From positions 161,383 to 225,382 of the forward strand of contig CAZYJL010000004.1 in assembly GCA_964647825.1 (NCBI GenBank): a stretch of 64,000 nt of DNA, written 5' to 3'. The notes under the pieces are model-generated. The model did not search any database. It was not told the DNA's origin and saw nothing but the letters and a program-made list of their open reading frames with translations. Made by a program: the position numbers and the translations under genes. Every line of letters begins with the position of its first letter. Positions within the stretch are counted from its first letter, which is position 1. Below, piece after piece: positions 35,533 through 43,842 of this stretch. Origin of the DNA: VFKI01 sp964647825. Lineage in GTDB: Bacteria; Pseudomonadota; Gammaproteobacteria; DSM-16500.

Positions 35533-36072
35533 TTACCGCGACGGCATCATGCGCTTTAATACATTATCTTTACGGATGTAATGATGATAAAGTGCTGCCA
35601 GCACATGCAGCGATACCATGACAATAATCACCACTGCTAATATATCGTGAATCTCAAATAACAATTTGCTCAAATCAGGATTTTTTGCAATTGGCAAACC
35701 TAACTGCAATGTTCCAATATATGGCAAATACCCCGCCGCCACGGAACCCATCCAACCTACCAATGGCATCGCTAAAATCAACACATACAAAAATACATGG
35801 CCTGACCATTCTAAGAAATGCTCAAAACGAGATGTTCCCGGCGGCGAAACAGGCTTTGGATTTGTCAACGCCCAAACAACTCGCAAGATCATCAAAAATA
35901 AAATAGTAATACCACATAATTTATGTAAATTATAAATCGCAAATTTTATTTGCTGATTTGGGATATCCCCCATGAAATAGCCTGCAAACAACATGATAAT
36001 CACCAAGAAAGCGATTACCCAATGTAAAAATTTACTGACTGAGCCAAAACTTTCTCGTGTATTACGCCACAT
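35533..36072 (-). CDS. Cytochrome b561-family membrane protein (179 aa)
   Basis: This is a four-helix di-heme b-type cytochrome that passes electrons between quinones and periplasmic partners. Histidines for heme are in KFLHWVIAFLVIIM, FAIYNLHKLCGITIL, the SRFEHFLEWSGHVFLYVLI helix and VIIVMVSLHVLAALYHHYIRK. The length fits the CybB-type B561 family. The ATG at 36072 has GGAG at 9 bases. A TTG five codons upstream overlaps that site and is rejected. The gene is alone on its strand, with a MITE upstream in its promoter region. Confidence 0.9.
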   Translation of the reverse strand: MWRNTRESFGSVSKFLHWVIAFLVIIMLFAGYFMGDIPNQQIKFAIYNLHKLCGITILFLMILRVVWALTNPKPVSPPGTSRFEHFLEWSGHVFLYVLILAMPLVGWMGSVAAGYLPYIGTLQLGLPIAKNPDLSKLLFEIHDILAVVIIVMVSLHVLAALYHHYIRKDNVLKRMMPSR

Positions 36073-36106
36073 CCGTGTTTTCTCCAATAAAATTAAATAA
36101 AAAAAG

Positions 36107-36288
36107 GTAACTACTCTGGTAGTCAGGTTTCTTACTTGACTGACCGCAGTCGCTGAACAGCAGATTGTATTTTATCAATGGAAATGCGCTTCATGAATCA
36201 TAAAGGGGCACTGCGTAGATAAAGTACTGTCTCTGCGGGACCTGTGTTATGCAGTCAAGTGAAAAAACCTGACTACCAGAGCAGTTAC
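36107..36288. mobile_element. Family 1 palindromic element (IS66-like MITE) with 8-bp target duplication
   Basis: This 182-bp element begins GTAACTACTCTGG, ends CCAGAGCAGTTAC, and is flanked on both sides by AAAAAAAG (36099-36106 and 36289-36296). The arms are nearly perfect inverted repeats of about 37 bp. The interior is a close, inverted relative of the copy at 2174-2356. Without the element, the flanks join into the A-rich left side of the terminator hairpin at 36289-36317, so the insertion hit the edge of a terminator. It sits in the cytochrome b561 promoter region. Confidence 0.85.
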
Positions 36289-36317
36289 AAAAAAAGAGCC
36301 TTAAAGGCTCTTTTTTT
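36289..36317. terminator. Bidirectional intrinsic terminator serving the pilin gene
   Basis: AAAAAGAGCC and GGCTCTTTTT form a stem around TTAAA, with poly-A on one side and poly-T on the other, so it can terminate in either direction. It lies 21 bases downstream of the pilin stop on the minus strand. Confidence 0.85.
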
Positions 36318-36337
36318 AATTTAAAACGCAACAATAC

Positions 36338-36769
36338 TTAGTTAGTTGATGTATACGTCATCGTTGTACAACCAGAATTAACAACAATCTTCGAATTCGT
36401 GGCCATTCTTGCAATCAACACTTGACATGCAGTTGAGGGGATATTTGATAAATTGACAATATAAGTTGTCGCGGTAGCTGTCCCCATTGTCAATGCAGCT
36501 CCAAATGGATTACTCATTGCTGATGTGCCAGCAAACCCGGTAATGGTACTTGTCGTTAATCCTGTATAACCTTGGCCACTTGTTGCTGCATAAGAATCTG
36601 CCGCTGCCATGATACCTTGTAATGTTTGCATTAAAGAATTCACATTCTGCGACTCACTCGCATTTTTGTAATATCGAATCGACATCACAATGACCATCGC
36701 AGCCACGGCAAGCACTAACATAATTTCTAACAATGTTACACCGGCAGCTGATCGAAATGATTTTTTCAT
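36338..36769 (-). CDS. Type IVb-like major pilin or pseudopilin (143 aa)
   Basis: The leader is short and basic (MKKSFRSAAG) and is cleaved before VTLLEIMLVLAVAAMVIVMS, with the Glu at position +5 that pilins need. Position +1 is Val, as allowed in type IVb pilins. The globular part has small-residue-rich sequence (GLTTSTITGFAGTSAMSNPFG) and a C-terminal Cys pair (STACQVL and NSGCTTM) forming the usual D-region disulfide. Overall it resembles PilS/TcpA-type pilins. No prepilin peptidase, ATPase or platform gene is nearby, so it is an orphan pilin in this window. Confidence 0.85.
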   Translation of the reverse strand: MKKSFRSAAGVTLLEIMLVLAVAAMVIVMSIRYYKNASESQNVNSLMQTLQGIMAAADSYAATSGQGYTGLTTSTITGFAGTSAMSNPFGAALTMGTATATTYIVNLSNIPSTACQVLIARMATNSKIVVNSGCTTMTYTSTN

Positions 36770-36886
36770 GATTTACTCATCCTTAATTAATTAAAAAAAT
36801 GACCCAATACTTGCATGGAGGTGTGTACAGATTACTATGAGCATTTCTGACAAACAAGAATTACACCCACCGAGGATAAACAATAA

Positions 36887-37564
36887 ATGATCAAAAATAA
36901 TTACGATGATTATATTGAAATCAATTCAAGCGCAACACCTGTTGGCACAGTGATTTGGCTACATGGATTAGGTGCTGACGGTCAAGATTTTGTCCCCGTT
37001 GCCCAAGAACTCAATCTACCACCTCAATTGCCACTGCGATTCATTTTTCCGCATGCGCCTTTTCAACCTGTCACGATTAATAACGGTTATGTGATGCGCG
37101 CTTGGTACGATATTGTGTCTATGCATATTGATCAACACGCGGATGAAAAAGGCATTCAAAATGCAATAGAACGTGTCCATACACTGATTGCACAAGAAGA
37201 ACAAAAAGGCATACCTACACATCGCATTATTTTAGCAGGCTTTTCGCAAGGTGCTGTGGTGACACTGGCTGCAGGTTTACATTATCCTAAAAAACTTGCC
37301 GGGCTCTTAGCGCTTTCTGGCTATCTCCCCAACCCTCAAGAAGCCACACGCACTGCGAGCGTCGCCAATCAACAAACAGCGATTTTTATTGGCCATGGCA
37401 CCGCAGATACGATTGTGCCGTGCCAATTAGGTGAGACTGTTGCAACTGTCTTAAAACAAGCAGGTTATCCAGTGAGCTGGCACCCTTATGACATTCCGCA
37501 CACAGTGTGTGCGGAAGAAATGCGTGATATCCGACAGTGGATGATCGATCAACTAAACGTATAA
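36887..37564 (+). CDS. Alpha/beta-hydrolase carboxylesterase (225 aa)
   Basis: This is a phospholipase/carboxylesterase-type hydrolase related to acyl-protein thioesterases. It has the oxyanion strand VIWLHGLGADGQDF, nucleophile Ser in ILAGFSQGAVVTLAAGL near residue 113, acid Asp in FIGHGTADTIVP near 168 and catalytic His in YDIPHTVCAEEM near 205. Length is typical (220 aa). It ends within 16 bases of overlap with the convergent outer-membrane gene. The natural substrate is unknown, perhaps short acyl esters. Confidence 0.9.
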   Translation: MIKNNYDDYIEINSSATPVGTVIWLHGLGADGQDFVPVAQELNLPPQLPLRFIFPHAPFQPVTINNGYVMRAWYDIVSMHIDQHADEKGIQNAIERVHTLIAQEEQKGIPTHRIILAGFSQGAVVTLAAGLHYPKKLAGLLALSGYLPNPQEATRTASVANQQTAIFIGHGTADTIVPCQLGETVATVLKQAGYPVSWHPYDIPHTVCAEEMRDIRQWMIDQLNV

Positions 37565-38151
37565 GTCATACCTAACGAATACAAATCTAAATTACCAATC
37601 CGGCTATCGCCTTTTGCACGTTGCCATTGCAAATTTGCTGCAAGATTTGGGGTAAAATTATAGTCACCACCCAAACCAAAATAATAGCCGGTATCGGTAT
37701 GTGTGCCTGTATCCACAGACACATTATTTGCTGTTACAAACGCATTATTTCTTTCTGTGACTTTAGAACTCATGCGCGCAACACCCAACTTTGCAAATAA
37801 TTCGACGCCCGTATCATTCAACGGCAAAATGCCTTTCCCTGCGACATCATAGGAATAACGCGTATCGGCAACGACCTGCGTGCCGTTGTATTTTCCTTCT
37901 GAACCTGCATATTTTGTGTAACCTACTTCTAATGCAAAATAGGGCATAAAACGAAAACCCCCATTGGCATTAAAGCCCGCGCCGCTACCACTCGTCTTAA
38001 TCCCTGGGCCATAATCCCCGTTGCCAGAAGGTGACACACCCACATTACCTTCCAAATACCAGCCATTTGGCAACGGAATATCTGCCCACGAACACGTTGC
38101 AAACGCTGCGGCGGCAACTGTACAAAGCCATTTGCTGGCTGCTTTCATCAT
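37549..38151 (-). CDS. OmpA-like beta-barrel outer membrane protein (200 aa)
   Basis: A signal peptide (ending TCSWA) is followed by an eight-strand barrel pattern beginning LPNGWYLEGNVGVSPSG, with alternating aromatic residues (FALEVGYTKYAG, YYFGLGGDYNFTPNLAANLQ) and the terminal aromatic strand LYSLGMTYTFS. It resembles small OmpA/OmpW-type barrels common in Coxiella and Legionella. GGGAG sits 6 bases before ATG 38151. It overlaps the convergent esterase gene by 16 bases. It is the first of three consecutive barrel genes on this strand. Confidence 0.85.
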   Translation of the reverse strand: MMKAASKWLCTVAAAAFATCSWADIPLPNGWYLEGNVGVSPSGNGDYGPGIKTSGSGAGFNANGGFRFMPYFALEVGYTKYAGSEGKYNGTQVVADTRYSYDVAGKGILPLNDTGVELFAKLGVARMSSKVTERNNAFVTANNVSVDTGTHTDTGYYFGLGGDYNFTPNLAANLQWQRAKGDSRIGNLDLYSLGMTYTFS

Positions 38152-38199
38152 GTTTTCTCCCAAAAAAATTAGGCAAAAAAAATAAAAAAATAAAACAAA

Positions 38200-38859
38200 T
38201 CACACAAACGTATAAATCAAACCTAATCGATACTGATTATCAATCGGCGAAATTCGATTATCGAGTGCAGTAAACGTATTATAATAAATACGATCTATTT
38301 CGCCGCGCGCACTCCAATTATTTCCTAAAATCCCCTCTACTCCGATCCCGCCTTCATAACCTGTCGACCACACTTGCTCAACAGCCGTTTCACCCGTTGA
38401 TAATAATTCTTCCCATGTTTTAAAACGTCCGCGCACGACACCAAAACGTGCATACGCCATCATGCGGCTACCGAATCGAAATCCTGGCAACACACTCACA
38501 CTGTAGTTATAACGTAAATTAGTATTCGTTGAGGCAGCACCTGCTACCGTATTGATTTGTTTTGTACTGGTATGTTCTCCAGTGTAATACCCCGAGGCTT
38601 CGCCTGCGATCCAAAATGAATTACCAAAAAATGCGCCAAAGCCAGCAACCACTCCACCGACGGGGCCAGGAGCACTAAAACTGGTTCGTGTCCCCGTATC
38701 GTCTCTTAAAGGCCATTGCCCTTGGCTGCCGCCTGCATCGACACCGACGTATGGGAAAAAACGCGCCATCGCAAGCGTCGGCAAACATAGCAAAGGTAAT
38801 AATGCCGCCACTAACACTTTGCTACGTTTACTTTTTTTTAATTGAGATAAATAGACCAT
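38200..38859 (-). CDS. Beta-barrel outer membrane protein (219 aa)
   Basis: The leader is long and basic (MVYLSQLKKSKRSKVLVAAL) and ends near TLAMA. The mature part starts RFFPYVGVDAGGSQGQW and shows barrel strands (FWIAGEASGYY, YSVSVLPGFRFG, MMAYARFGVVRG) and the terminal YRLGLIYTFV with C-terminal aromatic/valine end. GGGAGG lies 9 bases before ATG 38859. It is distantly similar in layout to its two neighbours, suggesting an old tandem duplication. Function is unspecified, perhaps a porin or adhesin-like surface protein. Confidence 0.85.
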   Translation of the reverse strand: MVYLSQLKKSKRSKVLVAALLPLLCLPTLAMARFFPYVGVDAGGSQGQWPLRDDTGTRTSFSAPGPVGGVVAGFGAFFGNSFWIAGEASGYYTGEHTSTKQINTVAGAASTNTNLRYNYSVSVLPGFRFGSRMMAYARFGVVRGRFKTWEELLSTGETAVEQVWSTGYEGGIGVEGILGNNWSARGEIDRIYYNTFTALDNRISPIDNQYRLGLIYTFV

Positions 38860-38929
38860 CGTCACTTTCCTCCCTGAAATAAGCTATTTAAATTAGAGAT
38901 TGTTAACTATCCCTTGTTATTCAAAAACG

Positions 38930-39466
38930 CTAAATAAATTTATAAATCATTGCTAAACCTACTTGATCGGTCCGAATGGAATGACTATAACGCGTATAAT
39001 CGTATTCAGCACGCAAATCCCACGCCCGCAGCACACTCGTTTGCAAACCAAGACCGACTACCATTCCTGTTTTTTCATCATTCAAGCCTGTAAACTCTGT
39101 ACGCACTGCACCAAGACGCACAAATCCCATCGTATGCTGACTCAACAAAAGCCCAGGAATAAAACTTAAACCATACCCCCACGTGCTTTTTAAATTACTG
39201 GGATTATTGATCACAGCCGTGCCTAAAGTGCCGGATAACTCGCCCGCAAGATACAAATTCTGATCTGCCATCACGCCATACCCTGCCATGACATTCAATG
39301 GTAATCCACGATAATTACTGCCACTATTGGCATTACTCGTATTAATCGTCACACCGAGGCCTGCACCTAAATACAGCCCGTTTGAGGGCTCTGCGAACAC
39401 GGGCATCGACACACTTGCCACCACACCAACCGCACACAGTGTATTAACTATTTTTTTTAATAACAT
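38930..39466 (-). CDS. Beta-barrel outer membrane protein (178 aa)
   Basis: A signal peptide (MLLKKIVNTLCAVGVVASVS to VFA) precedes a small barrel beginning SNGLYLGAGLGVTIN, with strands NVMAGYGVMADQNLYLAGEL, LSFIPGLLLSQHTMGFVRLG and the last strand VGLAMIYKFI. AAGGA lies 9 bases before ATG 39466. The shared order (glycine-rich first strand, then Y-x-A-G-E, then P-G strand, then R-x-G-x-V-R) with the neighbour at 38200 marks them as paralogs. A family 3 repeat lies just upstream. Confidence 0.85.
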   Translation of the reverse strand: MLLKKIVNTLCAVGVVASVSMPVFAEPSNGLYLGAGLGVTINTSNANSGSNYRGLPLNVMAGYGVMADQNLYLAGELSGTLGTAVINNPSNLKSTWGYGLSFIPGLLLSQHTMGFVRLGAVRTEFTGLNDEKTGMVVGLGLQTSVLRAWDLRAEYDYTRYSHSIRTDQVGLAMIYKFI

Positions 39467-39515
39467 ACTTATTTTTCCTTCTTTTTTTATTAACAAAAAA
39501 ATTAAAAAATTAACA

Positions 39516-39646
39516 AGAGGCTGTTTACAATTAGCTATTTTTAATCATTTTACGAGAAAACAGGCAGTTTTCGAGAATCAAATCCAATCAGGATGAATGT
39601 ATTTGATGTTAACATGATTAAAAATAGCCAATTGCAAACAGCCTCT
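39516..39646. repeat. Family 3 palindromic element, copy A
   Basis: This 131-bp element lies between the third barrel gene and guaC. Its arms are inverted repeats of 31 bp (AGAGGCTGTTTACAATTAGC and onward, two mismatches). The core TTACGAGAAAACAGGCAG to TGTATTTGATGTTAA recurs at 46794-46906 and 59210-59325. The core itself forms two hairpins (CGAGAAAAC/GTTTTCG and ATCAAAT/ATTTGAT). It ends 9 bases from the guaC stop codon and could act as its transcript end. Confidence 0.85.
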
Positions 39647-39655
39647 CATGAAATT

Positions 39656-40714
39656 TTATTTTATTTCATCGGTTGCGACATATGGCGTAAAAATTTCATT
39701 CAATTGTCGATTGACGCGAATAAACGTCGTACGCTTTGATAACTCTTTCAAACGACTTGCCCCAACGTACGTACAAGCAGAGCGAATGCCACCCAAAATA
39801 TCTTTTACCGTCTCTTTGACTGGACCACGAAAAGGCACATTCACTGAACGGCCTTCACTTGCACGGTATTCTGCAACAGCACCATGATGTTTTTCCATCG
39901 CTTCAGCAGAACTCATCCCATAAAATCGTTTATATTTTTTGCCATCTTGCACAATGACATCCCCTGAGCATTCATTATGTCCTGCCAGCATCCCACCTAA
40001 CATGACAAAATCAGCCCCTGCGGCAAATGCTTTTGCCACATCACCAGGCGATGTACAACCGCCATCTGCACACACATGTCCGGATAAACCATGCGCGGCA
40101 TCTGCACATTCAATAATGGCTGATAATTGCGGATAACCAACACCGGTCTTCTCTCGTGTGGAACATACAGACCCCGGGCCAATGCCAATTTTCACAATAT
40201 CCGCGCCCGATAATAATAATTCTTCGACCATTTCACCGGTCACCACATTACCCGCCATAATCACTTTATCAGGATACTGTGCGCGTAATTTCTCGAGAAA
40301 TGAAACAAAATGTTCGGTATAACCATTGGCAACATCTAAACAAATCATCGAAACTGGCACAGCTTCCATAACACGTTGTAAATTTTCAAAATCCGTTGTT
40401 GAAACACCAATCGATACAAAAGTATGTTGTAACGCCAAGGGAAACGCTTCCGCAAATTTCTGCCATTCAGCGGGCGTACGAAATTTATCAAGTGCCGTCA
40501 ATAAACCATGCTCCGATAACGCCGAGGCCATTGCAAACGTCCCCGTATGATCCATGTTCGCTGCGATCACTGGCAAACCACGCCAAGTTATCTTCGAATT
40601 ACGAAAACGAAACTCGCGCTCAAGTTTCACTTCTGCACGTGATTTTAAAACACTGCGTTTCGGACGAATCAATACATCAGAAAAATCTAGCTTAATATCA
40701 TACTCAATACGCAT
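39656..40714 (-). CDS. guaC: GMP reductase (352 aa)
   Basis: GuaC converts GMP to IMP with NADPH. The TIM-barrel starts EYDIKLDFSDVLIRPKRSVL, and the catalytic Cys lies in IGIGPGSVCSTREKTGVGYPQ near residue 185. The nucleotide segment ADGGCTSPGDVAKAFAAGADFVMLGG follows. The absence of CBS domains and the short length distinguish it from IMP dehydrogenase. A purine salvage role is clear. The gene is followed on the same strand by barrel genes but separated from them by the family 3 repeat. Confidence 0.95.
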   Translation of the reverse strand: MRIEYDIKLDFSDVLIRPKRSVLKSRAEVKLEREFRFRNSKITWRGLPVIAANMDHTGTFAMASALSEHGLLTALDKFRTPAEWQKFAEAFPLALQHTFVSIGVSTTDFENLQRVMEAVPVSMICLDVANGYTEHFVSFLEKLRAQYPDKVIMAGNVVTGEMVEELLLSGADIVKIGIGPGSVCSTREKTGVGYPQLSAIIECADAAHGLSGHVCADGGCTSPGDVAKAFAAGADFVMLGGMLAGHNECSGDVIVQDGKKYKRFYGMSSAEAMEKHHGAVAEYRASEGRSVNVPFRGPVKETVKDILGGIRSACTYVGASRLKELSKRTTFIRVNRQLNEIFTPYVATDEIK

Positions 40715-40757
40715 GAGACGGTTTCCTCTTCTTCCTGTTGATTCGATTTGATTGACA

Positions 40758-42044
40758 TTATTTTTTAACTAACAATGCATAATAAAACCCTTCCGCAGAT
40801 GTCTCGCTCGGCAAAATCGGCTGCTCCATTTGTAAAATCACATCTGTACGCTCAGCCATAAAACGTTGCACTACATCGCCATTTTCTTCTTTAAAAATAG
40901 AACACGTAGCATACAACAAACGGCCGCCAGGTTTTAGCACCTGCCAAAGTGCACTTAATAAACCAAACTGTGTCTCGGCCAACATAGGAATATCTGTTGC
41001 CCGGCGTAATAATTTACTATCTGGATGACGACACATCACACCACTGGCAGAACACGGCGCATCCAATAAAATTGCATCAAAGTATTGGCCATCCCACCAT
41101 TCTGTAATTTTTTCAGCATCTGCTAACTTCACATCACACTGCAACGCCGCACGTGCTAAATTTTCTTTAATACGTGCCAAACGTAACGGCTCTTTATCTA
41201 AAGCAAGACAGTATGCCATCTGCGGTTGTAGCTCTAATAAATGCGCCGTTTTTCCACCGGGCGCTGCACACGCATCTAACACACGTTCGCCGGGCAACGG
41301 CGCTAATAATAATGCTGCACGTTGCGCTGCTTCACCTTGCACAGACACACTACCCGTCGCAAATCCCGGTAATGCCGTGACGTTTACTGGCGTCGATAAT
41401 AAAATACCACACGGTATATCTGATAGGGGAACCGCATCTAATCCCGCTGCTTTTAGCTCGGCAAGATACGCATCTCTTGTTGTTTTCAAACAATTCACGC
41501 GCAATGCCATCGGCGGGTGCTGATTATTCCTATTTAAAATAGACGATGCACGCGCACCATATTGCGCTTCCATTTTTTCAATCATCCACGCAGGATGGGA
41601 AAAATGTGCAATGGCTTGATTTGCAACGACATGATCTATTTCAGCAATGCGTCGTAAATAATTTCGCAATACTGCATTCACTAAACCTTTTGCCCACTTT
41701 TTTTTACATGCTTTTTCACATAAAGCAACCGTTTCAGAGACGACTGCGTGTGGCGGCATGGTAGTATGCCGTAATTGAAAAATCCCCAATAAAATAACGA
41801 TTTTGATATCTTCATCTTTTTCTTTCAGCGGATGCGCTAATAATTTATTCGCAATGCTCTCTAATTGAAAATACCAACGACACATGCCATAACAAAGCAT
41901 TTTTATTAAAGCGACATCACGCGCATCGGTAAAATGACTTGTTTTTTCCTGTAAAAGTTCTGTTAACGAACGACCATGCAGCACGCCTAAAACAATTCGC
42001 ATAGCCACAGCGCGAGGTAATAATTTCGTTGGATGCTGTTTCAT
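40758..42044 (-). CDS. rsmB: 16S rRNA (cytosine-967-C5)-methyltransferase (428 aa)
   Basis: RsmB (Sun/Fmu) methylates C967 of 16S rRNA. An N-terminal NusB-like helical domain (LPRAVAMRIVLGVLHGRSLTELL) is followed by a SAM-binding Rossmann domain with LDACAAPGGKTAHLLEL near residue 245, the catalytic PC motif DAPCSASGVMCRHPD near 320 and the second Cys in YATCSIFKEENGDVV near 385. Length matches E. coli RsmB (429). Its start overlaps the fmt end by 4 bases (ATGA), so fmt-rsmB is one coupled unit, as in most gammaproteobacteria. Confidence 0.96.
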   Translation of the reverse strand: MKQHPTKLLPRAVAMRIVLGVLHGRSLTELLQEKTSHFTDARDVALIKMLCYGMCRWYFQLESIANKLLAHPLKEKDEDIKIVILLGIFQLRHTTMPPHAVVSETVALCEKACKKKWAKGLVNAVLRNYLRRIAEIDHVVANQAIAHFSHPAWMIEKMEAQYGARASSILNRNNQHPPMALRVNCLKTTRDAYLAELKAAGLDAVPLSDIPCGILLSTPVNVTALPGFATGSVSVQGEAAQRAALLLAPLPGERVLDACAAPGGKTAHLLELQPQMAYCLALDKEPLRLARIKENLARAALQCDVKLADAEKITEWWDGQYFDAILLDAPCSASGVMCRHPDSKLLRRATDIPMLAETQFGLLSALWQVLKPGGRLLYATCSIFKEENGDVVQRFMAERTDVILQMEQPILPSETSAEGFYYALLVKK

Positions 42045-42979
42045 TGATCGAACACCGCGCCAACAAAAAAAGTTTGTCGACGTGCATGCAAAATAGCTGA
42101 CACCGGTAATACTTTTCCACCTGGTAATTGCATCATCTGAATTTGTAACACACCACAGCCCGTCGCTACGGCGAATCCTGCTGCATTGACTTGGATAATT
42201 TCACCTGGTTGACCGTGAATACCAGATGTCTCAAGCACGTTTGCTTGCCAAATGCGCACTGTATTCCCTGCAAGAGAGGTAAACGTCACAGGCGTTGGTT
42301 GAAATGCCCTGACTTGTCGCTCTATCGTGACTGCGTCACAACACCAATCAATACGTGCTTCTGCGCGTGAAATTTTTTGCGCATAAGATGCTTGCGTCGC
42401 ATCTTGCGGACACGCTACCCATGCATTAGCAGGTTGCTGCAATAATGCAACCAAGGCATCGGCACCTAAACTCGCTAAACGATCATGCAATGTGCCAGCT
42501 GTATCGTTTGGCAAAATAGGACATCGAACATGTGACAGCATCGCACCGGTATCTAACCCTTCGTCCATTTGCATTAATGTCACGCCCGTCTCAGTATCAC
42601 CCGCTAATAGCGCACGCTGAATCGGCGCAGCACCACGAAAACGTGGCAACAATGAGGCATGCACATTGATACAACCTAAACGCGGAATGTGTAACACAGG
42701 TAAAGGCAACAACAATCCATAAGCCACAACAACCATTAAATCTGCTTGCCAAGCCCGTAAAGCTTGCTGCACCGTTTCATCACGTAAAGTTGTCGGCTGC
42801 ATCACAGGTATTGCATGCGCTAATGCTGCTACTTTGACTGCACTCGCTGTTAATTGTCGCCCACGTCCCGCTGGTCGATCGGGTTGTGTATACACTGCAG
42901 CAATCGTATGCCCCGCGTTGATCAACGCTAACAAACTCGACACTGCAAAGGTGGGTGTGCCAGCAAAAATAATTCTCAT
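42041..42979 (-). CDS. fmt: Methionyl-tRNA formyltransferase (312 aa)
   Basis: Fmt formylates initiator Met-tRNA. The catalytic domain starts MRIIFAGTPTFAVSSLLALI and contains the HASLLPRFRGAAPIQRALLAGD block with catalytic Asn/His and the VTLMQMDEGLDTGAMLS strand. The C-terminal OB-fold tRNA-binding domain begins near residue 205. A TTG three codons upstream is in frame, but ATG 42979 matches the family. The usual def gene upstream of fmt is not present; hemD lies upstream instead. Confidence 0.96.
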   Translation of the reverse strand: MRIIFAGTPTFAVSSLLALINAGHTIAAVYTQPDRPAGRGRQLTASAVKVAALAHAIPVMQPTTLRDETVQQALRAWQADLMVVVAYGLLLPLPVLHIPRLGCINVHASLLPRFRGAAPIQRALLAGDTETGVTLMQMDEGLDTGAMLSHVRCPILPNDTAGTLHDRLASLGADALVALLQQPANAWVACPQDATQASYAQKISRAEARIDWCCDAVTIERQVRAFQPTPVTFTSLAGNTVRIWQANVLETSGIHGQPGEIIQVNAAGFAVATGCGVLQIQMMQLPGGKVLPVSAILHARRQTFFVGAVFDQ

Positions 42980-43045
42980 ACAAAGCAACTCATATTTAAA
43001 ATTTTAATAAAAAAATAAAAAACATCATAAAAATAAAAAATATAA

Positions 43046-43837
43046 TTAAAATTCACTCTCTCTTAAACTTTGCATAATCGCTTCGTTTCCCGCACCTTGC
43101 GCTAAAACAATACGTTGAAACCCAAGACGTTTTGCGACACTCACTAAACGCTCACTCACGACAACACACGCGACTTCCTTGAGAAAATATGCCAAACATA
43201 TTTCACCCGCATGCACACATAATTGATAAAAAGCATGAAGTATCTCACCAGAAGTACAAATTACCACATTGACTTTTTTACTTTGAAACAAATGAAAAAT
43301 TCTACGCGTGGTGTCACTTGGCAACATACATTGCCGACGATAGACAGACCATTCTTGGATATCGGCACCGCGTGCCGCCAACGTGGTTGCCAACGTTTGA
43401 CGACCGCCGACGCCCTTAATCAATGCAATACGTTGCCCTGTGATCGCGCTCGCTTGTAATTCGGGCAAAGCCAATAATCCTTCAGAGGAATCTATCGACT
43501 GCGGCAAAAGAACTGTCTCTATTCCCGAACGTTCTAATGCTTTTGCTGTCGCCCGACCAATGGCAGCATACTGTAAATGCGCTGGCAATATCGGACACAA
43601 CGCTTGCAACATGGGCAAAGCAAATTCTACAGCACGTGGTGAAACAAAAATTAACCAATGCACGCGATCCAATTGCAACAATTGCTGTTGCAAGACAACC
43701 GATTGCGTCACCGGAAAAAAACTCAGCAAAGGAAAAGAAATGGCCAAGCCACCTATGTCACGAATGCGCTGACAAAGTCCTTCATTTTCAGGCAGCGGAC
43801 GCGTTACTAGTACCTGTAAATTCGTCAACATTGTCAT
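43046..43837 (-). CDS. hemD: Uroporphyrinogen-III synthase (263 aa)
   Basis: HemD closes hydroxymethylbilane to uroporphyrinogen III. The family is poorly conserved, but two Rossmann-like halves are visible: LQVLVTRPLPENEGLCQRI, then WLIFVSPRAVEFALPML, YAAIGRATAKALERSG and IALIKGVGGRQTLATTLAARG, with the closing VVVSERLVSVAKRLGF. It begins 5 bases after the hemC stop, which settles the identity. ATGs at 43837 and 43831 are both possible. No HemX/HemY follow, unlike in E. coli. Confidence 0.92.
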   Translation of the reverse strand: MTMLTNLQVLVTRPLPENEGLCQRIRDIGGLAISFPLLSFFPVTQSVVLQQQLLQLDRVHWLIFVSPRAVEFALPMLQALCPILPAHLQYAAIGRATAKALERSGIETVLLPQSIDSSEGLLALPELQASAITGQRIALIKGVGGRQTLATTLAARGADIQEWSVYRRQCMLPSDTTRRIFHLFQSKKVNVVICTSGEILHAFYQLCVHAGEICLAYFLKEVACVVVSERLVSVAKRLGFQRIVLAQGAGNEAIMQSLRESEF

Positions 43838-43842
43838 GGGTT

